A stretch of 5,835 bases of DNA from Nitrospiraceae bacterium. Its GTDB lineage: Bacteria; Nitrospirota; Nitrospiria; Nitrospirales; Nitrospiraceae. A model generated the notes under the pieces. The model was not told the origin of the DNA. It searched no databases and saw nothing but the letters and a program-made list of their open reading frames with translations. Within the stretch, counting starts at the first letter, position 1, and each line of letters starts with the position of its first letter. Where the stretch lies: positions 1-5,835 of the forward strand of contig JAICXS010000140.1 in assembly GCA_025934615.1 (NCBI GenBank). Reading direction: 5' to 3'. Below are positions 1 through 4,077 of the stretch, in pieces. A program made the position numbers and the translations under genes.

Positions 1-180
1 ACGGACGTGACCGGGATCGTGCAGCTCAATCCCGGCGTGGAGATGGTGATGCCGGGGGATAACGTGACGATCAATGCCGAATTGATCTCGCCGATTGCGA
101 TGGATCAAGGTCTGCGGTTTGCGGTGCGGGAAGGCGGCAAGACCGTCGGCTCCGGCATCGTCACCGAAATTGTGGCGTAA
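1..180 (+). CDS. tuf: Elongation factor Tu, C-terminal fragment (5' end outside window)
   Basis: The frame is open from the first base and ends at TAA 178-180, giving the last 59 residues of the protein. The fragment starts TDVTGIVQL and contains the domain III signatures PGVEMVMPGDNV and RFAVREGGKTVGSG, ending in IVTEIVA. These are hallmarks of the C-terminal beta-barrel of bacterial EF-Tu. The family carries aminoacyl-tRNA to the ribosomal A site as a GTP complex, and this domain contacts the tRNA T stem and EF-Ts. The GTPase domain lies outside the window. The rpmG start is only 20 bases downstream and no terminator-like hairpin lies between, so co-transcription with rpmG is likely. EF-G shares related barrels, but this ending is specific to EF-Tu. 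Confidence 0.97.
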   Translation, partial: TDVTGIVQLNPGVEMVMPGDNVTINAELISPIAMDQGLRFAVREGGKTVGSGIVTEIVA

Positions 181-200
181 GAAGGGAAGGCGGGGCGCAC

Positions 201-350
201 ATGCGTGAAATATTTTCAATGGCCTGTTCAGTCTGCAAGCAGCGCAATTATTCGACCATGAAGAATAAGAAGAACGATCCCGATCGTATCGAGCGAAACA
301 AGTTTTGCCGTTTTTGCAGAAAGCACACGTCTCATAAAGAAGTGAAGTAA
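201..350 (+). CDS. rpmG: 50S ribosomal protein L33
   Basis: A 49-residue protein of normal length for the family, which binds 23S rRNA near the E site of the large subunit. It begins MREIFSMACSVCKQRNYST and has two CxxC pairs (Cys9/Cys12 and Cys36/Cys39), so it is the zinc-binding (C+) form of L33. The middle is very basic (KNKKNDPDRIERNK), as expected for an rRNA-binding protein. I chose ATG 201 because L33 proteins normally have about eight residues before the first CxxC, and because a purine-rich GGGAAGG (184-190) lies 10 bases upstream. The internal ATG at 219 would remove the first beta strand and has no ribosome binding site. The position between tuf and trnW/secE is the standard one. 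Confidence 0.96.
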   Translation: MREIFSMACSVCKQRNYSTMKNKKNDPDRIERNKFCRFCRKHTSHKEVK

Positions 351-474
351 GTAAGGCACGGGGCGAGGGGCAAGGTTGGTCTTTCGGAAATTTTTATGCT
401 AACCCCTGGCAACAGGAAATGAGAAGGACTTCACGACGGGCAGCTCAGAAAGGTAGTCAGCGAGGCCGCAGGTG

Positions 475-523
475 AGTTCCGAACCAGAGGCGTGGCCGGC
501 GGCTACGTCGACAATTCGGAACT
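475..523 (+). repeat. Nested hairpin, candidate structured RNA
   Basis: The arms AGTTCCGAA (475-483) and TTCGGAACT (515-523) are a perfect 9-bp inverted repeat. Inside, GGCGTGGCC (489-497) pairs with GGCTACGTC (501-509) over 9 bp, two of them G-U, closing on a GGC loop. The two stems are separated by a symmetric 5x5 internal loop, CCAGA (484-488) facing GACAA (510-514), which could form tandem G-A pairs next to the inner stem. The pairing was worked out by hand. It matches no RNA family that I recognise. Confidence 0.5.
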
Positions 524-600
524 ACATGGGACAGAAAGGTAGCACCTTTTTCGGCGATGCGCAGATTGCTCAAGAAGTTTTCCAGCAAGGCCCGAGGTGA

Positions 601-646
601 GGAAAAGCCGGAGGCGTACCCTCTGGGGTACGTTGAGGATTTTTCC
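601..646 (+). repeat. Interrupted long hairpin, REP-like
   Basis: GGCGTACCC (613-621) pairs with GGGTACGTT (626-634) around a TCTG loop; the core GTACCC/GGGTAC is perfect and two outer pairs are G-U. Outside an internal loop, GGAAAA (601-606) pairs with TTTTCC (641-646). The same GGAAAA could instead pair with TTTTCC at 578-583, so two exclusive folds are possible. The compact palindrome resembles short repetitive extragenic palindromes, but copy number cannot be judged from one window. Confidence 0.5.
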
Positions 647-657
647 GATCCGAACGC

Positions 658-678
658 GGCTGGAAGATTTTTTCAGCC
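658..678 (+). repeat. Short hairpin just upstream of tRNA-Trp
   Basis: GGCTGGAA (658-665) pairs with TTTCAGCC (671-678), 8 bp with one G-U, around a GATTT loop, ending nine bases before the tRNA. It could be a processing signal or part of a repeat cluster. The T run lies in the loop and 3' arm rather than after the stem, so it does not read as an intrinsic terminator. Confidence 0.4.
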
Positions 679-687
679 ACCTGTCGG

Positions 688-764
688 AGGGGCATGGTGT
701 TCAACGGCTAGCACGTCGGTCTCCAAAACCGAAGGTCTGGGTTCGATTCCTAGTGCCCCTGCCA
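688..764 (+). tRNA. trnW: tRNA-Trp (anticodon CCA)
   Basis: A complete cloverleaf can be drawn by hand. The acceptor is AGGGGCA (688-694) with TGCCCCT (754-760). The D stem is GTGT (697-700) with GCAC (711-714). The anticodon stem is TCGGT (716-720) with ACCGA (728-732), around loop CTCCAAA (721-727), which places anticodon CCA at 723-725. The T stem is CTGGG (737-741) with CCTAG (749-753), around TTCGATT. The discriminator is G761, the usual identity base for bacterial tRNA-Trp, and the CCA tail is encoded at 762-764. The variable loop is four bases. Its place just before secE matches the usual tuf–trnW–secE order, and it is probably cut from a transcript shared with its neighbours. Confidence 0.98.
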
Positions 765-802
765 TGCTGAACGAATCAGTTTCTTGGCACACGGAGCGTT
801 GA

Positions 803-997
803 ATGTTTAAAAAACTGTGGGAGTCGACGGCTGAATTCATTCAAGAAGTGAAGGGGGAGTTCCGCAAGATTTCGTTCCCCACGAAAAGCGAGACGCTTGG
901 ATCGACAACGGTCGTGATTGTGTTTTGTATCATCATGTCGCTGTATCTATCGGTGGTGGATTCGTTTCTTGTCTGGTTGGTCGGCAAGATTATTTGA
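803..997 (+). CDS. secE: Preprotein translocase subunit SecE
   Basis: A 64-residue protein, the short single-membrane-segment form of SecE found in most bacteria. SecE clamps SecY in the inner-membrane SecYEG channel and is essential for Sec-dependent export. Residues 1-32 form the cytoplasmic amphipathic helix with the family signature EVKGEFRKISFPTKSET. Residues from about 34 to 60 (STTVVIVFCIIMSLYLSVVD and onward) are the membrane helix. ATG 803 is preceded by GGAG (793-796) at six bases. The gene sits 38 bases after tRNA-Trp and 31 bases before nusG, the conserved secE-nusG pair, and is almost certainly co-transcribed with nusG. Confidence 0.97.
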   Translation: MFKKLWESTAEFIQEVKGEFRKISFPTKSETLGSTTVVIVFCIIMSLYLSVVDSFLVWLVGKII

Positions 998-1028
998 TGA
1001 CCTACATGGTCGAGCGATTGAGGGGAGA

Positions 1029-1565
1029 ATGGGGAAAAACTGGTATGTGATTCATACCTATGCCGGGTTTGAAGGGCGTGTGAAGTCAAGCATTATGGAA
1101 CGCGCTAATCAAATGGGCTTGGTCGAGCAACTTGGGCAAGTATTGGTTCCGACGGAAGACGTCATTGAAATTAAGGACGGAAAGCGCCGGACATCCAGGC
1201 GGAAGTTTTTCCCGGGGTACGTGCTGGTGGAGTTGGAGACACCGCTGACCGACGAGACGGCTCAGATGATCAAGGAGACTCCGAAAGTCACCGGGTTTGT
1301 TGGAGGCGGGGTCAAGCCGGTCCCGTTGACCAGCGAGGAGGCGGATTCATTGCTCAAGCAGGTGGATTCCGGAACGGCAGCCCCTCGAGAGCAAATCCGA
1401 TTTGTGAAAGGGGATAACATCCGGATTATCGATGGGCCCTTTTTGGGTTTCAATGCATTAGTGGATGAAGTCGATGCCGACCATAATCGCGTCAAAGTGC
1501 TCGTGAGCATTTTCGGCCGGTCGACGCCGGTGGAGCTGGGCTTCATGCAAGTGGAGAGAATTTGA
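1029..1565 (+). CDS. nusG: Transcription termination/antitermination factor NusG
   Basis: A 178-residue protein of standard NusG length. The NGN domain (about residues 1-115) opens MGKNWYVIHTYAGFEGRVK and holds the typical RRTSRRKFFPGYVLVELE stretch (53-70), which contacts the RNA polymerase clamp. The C-terminal KOW domain (about 122-178) includes FVKGDNIRIIDGPFLGF and IFGRSTPVELGF; in the family it binds Rho or ribosomal protein S10. The frame is open further upstream to an ATG at 918 inside secE, but that extension overlaps secE and is unlike NusG. ATG 1029 has GAGG (1020-1023) five bases upstream and gives the normal N-terminus. In the family, NusG raises elongation speed and couples transcription to Rho termination or to translation. 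Confidence 0.97.
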   Translation: MGKNWYVIHTYAGFEGRVKSSIMERANQMGLVEQLGQVLVPTEDVIEIKDGKRRTSRRKFFPGYVLVELETPLTDETAQMIKETPKVTGFVGGGVKPVPLTSEEADSLLKQVDSGTAAPREQIRFVKGDNIRIIDGPFLGFNALVDEVDADHNRVKVLVSIFGRSTPVELGFMQVERI

Positions 1566-1651
1566 AAAGCAGTCAGTCATCGGCATTCAGCTTCTCCGTC
1601 TGAGCTGACAACTGATCGCTGACAGCTTCTTGGCTATACAAGGAGTCAGTA
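1566..1651 (+). repeat. nusG–rplK spacer with degenerate AGCTGACA-type repeats
   Basis: The spacer repeats related words: CAGTCAGTCA (1570-1579), TCAGCT (1587-1592), AGCTGACA (1603-1610) and GCTGACA again (1618-1624). TCAGCT and AGCTGA (1603-1608) can pair as a 6-bp hairpin around a loop of about ten bases. The spacer ends in the rplK Shine-Dalgarno AAGGAG (1640-1645). In bacteria such as E. coli the L1 repressor binds an rRNA-like hairpin in front of rplK, but I do not see a recognisable copy of that motif here. Confidence 0.45.
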
Positions 1652-2074
1652 ATGGCGAAAGAAATTACCGGTCAAATCAAATTGCAAATCCCCGCGGGCA
1701 AAGCAAACCCTGCTCCTCCGGTCGGACCGTCTCTTGGTCAGCATGGTGTGAACATCATGGAGTTCTGTAAGCAGTTTAACGCCAGGACTCAGAAGGATGG
1801 GGACAGTATTATTCCGGTTGTAATTACCGTGTACAAAGATCGGACATTCACGTTCATTACCCGAACCCCTCCCGCATCTGACCTGCTCAAAAAAGCGGCC
1901 GGACTGATTAAAGGCTCTGGGGTCCCGCATAAAGATAAGGTGGGGAAAATCACTAAGGCTCAATTGAAAGACATTGCCACAAAAAAAATGACGGATCTGA
2001 ATGCGGCGGATCTCGACGGCGCAATCAGAATTATCGAAGGCACGGCGCGGAGCATGGGAATCGTCATCCAATAA
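1652..2074 (+). CDS. rplK: 50S ribosomal protein L11
   Basis: A 140-residue full-length L11. The N-terminal domain carries the near-invariant block QIKLQIPAGKANPAPPVGPS (8-27) followed by LGQHGVNIMEFCKQFN. The C-terminal domain (about 75-140) contains KGSGVPHKDKVGKI and ends ARSMGIVIQ, the rRNA-binding half. In the family, L11 binds the GTPase-associated region of 23S rRNA at the stalk base, where EF-Tu and EF-G act and where thiostrepton binds against the proline-rich N-terminal face; those prolines (20, 22, 23, 26) are present. ATG 1652 is preceded by AAGGAG at six bases, an ideal site. The gene forms the L11 operon with rplA downstream, which the family usually controls through L1. Confidence 0.98.
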   Translation: MAKEITGQIKLQIPAGKANPAPPVGPSLGQHGVNIMEFCKQFNARTQKDGDSIIPVVITVYKDRTFTFITRTPPASDLLKKAAGLIKGSGVPHKDKVGKITKAQLKDIATKKMTDLNAADLDGAIRIIEGTARSMGIVIQ

Positions 2075-2077
2075 TGA

Positions 2078-2193
2078 TTTTGGCGGGATGATGGAGGCCG
2101 CCGTATTGACCTCCGTGCTCGCAGCGCGCACGCTCAGAAGCTGCTCGCTCTATGCGCCCAGTAGGAAGGTTCAATCCGGCTGCCTCGCCAAAA
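2078..2193. repeat. Possible small element bounded by 8-bp inverted repeats
   Basis: TTTTGGCG (2078-2085) and CGCCAAAA (2186-2193) are perfect inverted repeats 116 bases apart, outer edge to outer edge. Between them are smaller palindromes: GGAGG (2093-2097) with CCTCC (2110-2114), CGTGC (2114-2118) with GCACG (2128-2132), and GCAGC (2121-2125) with GCTGC (2140-2144). There is no obvious target-site duplication and no credible coding frame. It fills most of the unusually long rplK–rplA gap and begins three bases after the rplK stop. It could be a miniature mobile or REP-type repeat, or a folded operon leader. Confidence 0.4.
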
Positions 2194-2257
2194 GGTTTTA
2201 TTAAGAAGATCTATTGAGATTGAATCGTAAATGGGCTGAGCAGGAAAGGGGTGGGAG

Positions 2258-2950
2258 ATGGGAAAGAAGTTTGAGGCAGCGGCGGCAAAGGTGGAGCCGA
2301 AGCTCTATGGGCTGAAGGAAGCCGTGGAGACCGTCAAGCAGGCCGCCTATGTTAAGTTCGATGAATCCGTGGATTTGGCGCTTCGCTTGGGGGTGGACCC
2401 AAAGAGGGCGGATCAAATGGTCCGTGGCACCACGGTGCTTCCGCACGGTACCGGCAAGAAAGTGCGTGTGTTGGTGTTCGCCAAAGGTGAAAAGGAGCAA
2501 GAGGCCAGGGCAGCCGGAGCCGATTATGTCGGCGCCGATGATCTGATGGAAAAGATCAAGGGTGGATGGATGGATTTCGATCAAGCGATCTCGACGCCGG
2601 ACTTGATGGCGGCCGTTGGAAAGCTGGGAAAAGTCCTCGGCCCGCGGGGCCTCATGCCGAATCCAAAAACCGGCACGGTCACGTTTGAGGTTGGCAAGGC
2701 GATCAATGAAATTCGCAAAGGACGAGTGGAATACAAGGTAGAGAAGGCCGGCATTATTCATGTGCCGGTGGGGAAAGCTTCTTTTGGCGCAGATCATCTC
2801 TATGAAAATGCCAATGCCATTCTCGAATCAGTGATGAAGTCTCGGCCGGCCTCGGTAAAGGGTCGGTATTTGCAGAGCGCCACTATTTCAAGCACCATGG
2901 GGCCTGGTGTCCATTTGGATACCATGGCAATCACTAAGCAGTGGAGCTAG
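2258..2950 (+). CDS. rplA: 50S ribosomal protein L1
   Basis: A 230-residue full-length bacterial L1. The signature KLGKVLGPRGLMPNPKTGTV (122-141) is the classic L1 motif, and FDESVDLALRLGVDPKRADQ and VRGTTVLPHGTGK are typical of domain I. The protein builds the mobile L1 stalk at the ribosomal E site that helps release deacylated tRNA; in many bacteria it also represses its own operon by binding mRNA. ATG 2258 is preceded by AAGGGG (2246-2251) at six bases. A closer GGGAG (2253-2257) touches the start codon and is too near to serve. The 183-base gap from rplK is much longer than the few bases usual in this operon and holds a repeat-like element. Confidence 0.98.
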   Translation: MGKKFEAAAAKVEPKLYGLKEAVETVKQAAYVKFDESVDLALRLGVDPKRADQMVRGTTVLPHGTGKKVRVLVFAKGEKEQEARAAGADYVGADDLMEKIKGGWMDFDQAISTPDLMAAVGKLGKVLGPRGLMPNPKTGTVTFEVGKAINEIRKGRVEYKVEKAGIIHVPVGKASFGADHLYENANAILESVMKSRPASVKGRYLQSATISSTMGPGVHLDTMAITKQWS

Positions 2951-3051
2951 TGGGACCTGACACGTTAATCGTGAACGTTAATCGAAGGGGTTGGGTCGGC
3001 GCGATTGTCGGTTAACGGATTACGAATAACGATTATGAATCGGAGAGGCGA
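2951..3051 (+). promoter_or_regulatory. rplJ leader region with repeated ACGTTAATCG words
   Basis: ACGTTAATCG occurs twice (2962-2971 and 2975-2984). Partly complementary, AT-richer sequence follows at 3012-3035 (TTAACGGATTACG and AACGATTA), so the two halves could fold into an imperfect hairpin of roughly 75 bases ending just before the Shine-Dalgarno GGAG (3042-3045). This is where other bacteria place the L10 autoregulatory leader. The conserved L10-leader kink-turn is not recognisable to me, so a regulatory role is an inference from position; a plain intergenic repeat is the alternative. No two-box promoter is convincing. Confidence 0.35.
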
Positions 3052-3987
3052 ATGAAAAAGGAAGAGAAGGCCACCGCGATTGCGGAACTGAATGAGAAGT
3101 TTTCACGAGCGAAGCTGGCTGTGATGACGGAGTGCTCCGGGCTTGAAGTGAATCACATCACCGAACTGAGACGTCAATTACGAGGTGCCAAAGCTGAATT
3201 CAGGGTGGTGAAAAATACATTGGCTGCGCGCGCCGTCGATGGCACTCAGCTCGCGCCCGCTAAGCCTCATTTTAAAGGGCCGTTAGCGATGCTGATCGGG
3301 TATGACGATCCGGCGGTGGCCACAAAAATCTTGCGCGATTTCATCAAGGCGGAAAAGCGCGATGAGAAGATGAAAATTACCGTCGGCGTACTGGACGGGA
3401 ATTTGCTGCAGGCTGAGCAGCTTCTCGCTGTGGCGAACCTGCCGTCGAAAGCCGTACTGATCTCGATGCTGCTTTCCGCGATGCAGGGACCGGCCCGCGG
3501 TCTGGTGTACGCCTTGAGCGGACTCTTGAGGGGACTCGTTGGAGTGTTGGCTGCAATTCAGGACAAGAAAAAAGGAGAAGGGGACATGGCAACAGCAGAA
3601 AGTAAATTATCGCAAGAAGAGTTTATCAAGGCTATCGAAGGCATGAGCGTGTTGGAGCTTTCGGAATTGGTCAAGGGATTGGAGACCCGCTTCGGTGTCA
3701 CGGCGGCGGCGCCGGTCGCCATGGCGATGCCGGGCGCGGGCGGCGGTGCCGCAGCGCCTGCGGCCGAAGAGCAAACTTCCTTTGACGTGATCCTAGCCAG
3801 CGCAGCGGCTGAAAAGAAGATCCAGGTGATTAAGGTCGTTCGAGAGCTGACGAGTCTCGGCCTGAAAGAAGCGAAGGATCTCGTGGAAGGCGCTCCGAAG
3901 CCGGTCAAGACCGGTGTGACAAAGGAAGAGGCCGATACCATGAAGAAGAAGTTGGAGGAAAGCGGCGGGAAGGTCGAGATCAAGTAA
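3052..3987 (+). CDS. rplJ: 50S ribosomal protein L10 fused in frame to L7/L12
   Basis: The frame opens at ATG 3052, with GGAG (3042-3045) six bases upstream, and stays open to TAA 3985-3987, 311 codons. Residues 1-178 are a complete L10: KKEEKATAIAELNEKFSRA, then GLEVNHITELRRQLRG and FRVVKNTLAARA from the rRNA-binding domain, then PSKAVLISMLLSAMQGP and a long helix LVYALSGLLRGLVGVLAAI, the part that holds L7/L12 dimers in the family. L10 would normally end about DKKKGEGD (171-178). Instead the next codon is the Met of L7/L12, in the same frame with no stop. In the ribosome L10 is the stalk base, one copy per particle, against four to six of L7/L12. The internal start at 3586 should supply free L7/L12. 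A sequencing error or frameshift at the A-run 3568-3573 is the main alternative. Confidence 0.9.
   Translation: MKKEEKATAIAELNEKFSRAKLAVMTECSGLEVNHITELRRQLRGAKAEFRVVKNTLAARAVDGTQLAPAKPHFKGPLAMLIGYDDPAVATKILRDFIKAEKRDEKMKITVGVLDGNLLQAEQLLAVANLPSKAVLISMLLSAMQGPARGLVYALSGLLRGLVGVLAAIQDKKKGEGDMATAESKLSQEEFIKAIEGMSVLELSELVKGLETRFGVTAAAPVAMAMPGAGGGAAAPAAEEQTSFDVILASAAAEKKIQVIKVVRELTSLGLKEAKDLVEGAPKPVKTGVTKEEADTMKKKLEESGGKVEIK
3568..3585 (+). promoter_or_regulatory. rplL ribosome binding site embedded in the L10 tail, with A6 run
   Basis: AAGGAG (3572-3577) lies eight bases before ATG 3586 and matches the Shine-Dalgarno consensus, so initiation inside the longer frame is well supported. It follows six A residues (3568-3573) encoding Lys-Lys. 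These are the last codons of the L10 part, so the same bases serve as linker codons and ribosome binding site. Confidence 0.75.
3586..3987 (+). CDS. rplL: 50S ribosomal protein L7/L12 (internal start within the fused frame)
   Basis: From ATG 3586 this is a 133-residue L7/L12, slightly longer than the usual 120-130. The N-terminal dimerisation domain (about 1-38) contains LSQEEFIKAIEGMSVLELSE and LVKGLETRFGV. A flexible Ala/Gly/Pro hinge (about 39-62) follows. The C-terminal factor-binding domain (63-133) has TSFDVILASAAAEKKIQVIK, LTSLGLKEAKDLVEGAPKPV and KKLEESGGKVEIK. It recruits EF-Tu, EF-G, IF2 and release factors to the stalk. The start is backed by the strong site AAGGAG at 3572-3577 and by homology to the normal N-terminus. 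The gene lacks its own upstream boundary because the L10 frame reads directly into it. No terminator or strong attenuator is evident before rpoB. Confidence 0.95.
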   Translation: MATAESKLSQEEFIKAIEGMSVLELSELVKGLETRFGVTAAAPVAMAMPGAGGGAAAPAAEEQTSFDVILASAAAEKKIQVIKVVRELTSLGLKEAKDLVEGAPKPVKTGVTKEEADTMKKKLEESGGKVEIK

Positions 3988-4077
3988 CGATCACGTAGCG
4001 GTAAGAAGCAATCGTTTTCTTGGCGTAGGCCACTGAGATAGGCCGGCCGTTCACTCTCTGTGATGGAGGAGCTTGGA
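3988..4077 (+). other. rplL–rpoB spacer
   Basis: In well-studied bacteria this spacer holds an attenuator and an RNase III site. Here I see only a weak hairpin, AAGAAG (4003-4008) with TTTCTT (4016-4021), one pair being G-U, and the self-complementary word GGCCGGCC (4041-4048). Neither is followed by a T run, so read-through into rpoB is expected. Confidence 0.4.

Larger units (their letters stand above)
351..687 (+). other. Long non-coding gap between rpmG and tRNA-Trp, rich in hairpins
   Basis: This 337-base stretch holds no gene that I can support. It contains a nested hairpin (475-523), an 11-base direct repeat CAGAAAGGTAG (446-456 and 532-542), a long interrupted hairpin (601-646) and a third hairpin (658-678). 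Short protein-like frames exist (from 526 to a TGA at 598-600, and from 557 onward). They have no convincing ribosome binding site, and the second runs straight through the tRNA, so I do not call them genes. The stretch could be the transcribed leader of the trnW-secE-nusG unit, a cluster of small palindromic repeats, or an undescribed RNA. I found no promoter with both boxes at acceptable spacing. Confidence 0.6.

Noticed and set aside
365..372. GAGGGGCA repeated at 687-694, as a partial tRNA-Trp duplicate or attachment site
   Set aside because: Identity stops after eight bases, no other tRNA arm is found nearby, and attachment sites normally involve the 3' end of the tRNA.
376..400. Possible promoter TTGGTC ... 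TATGCT upstream of the hairpin region
   Set aside because: TATGCT is a fair -10 box, but the spacer from TTGGTC is only 13 bases and no better -35 box is at 16-18 bases.
535..551. AAAGGT-AGC-ACCTTT hairpin with trailing T residues as an intrinsic terminator
   Set aside because: The stem is six base pairs with half of them A-T, and the T run is mostly used up in the stem, leaving only two T residues after it.
540..556. GGTAGCACC as a T-box antiterminator core
   Set aside because: It resembles only part of the conserved T-box sequence, and there is no recognisable Stem I with specifier loop or downstream terminator.
557..802. 81-codon frame between rpmG and secE
   Set aside because: It runs through the whole of tRNA-Trp, has no ribosome binding site, and its best-looking segment is the translation of a palindrome.
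918..1028. Upstream extension of the NusG frame to ATG 918
   Set aside because: It overlaps secE, does not resemble NusG, and ATG 1029 has a good ribosome binding site and the normal N-terminus.
3005..3036. Promoter for rplJ using TTGTCG and TAACGA or GATTAT
   Set aside because: The -10 match is poor at the right spacing, and the better -10 word sits 20 bases away.
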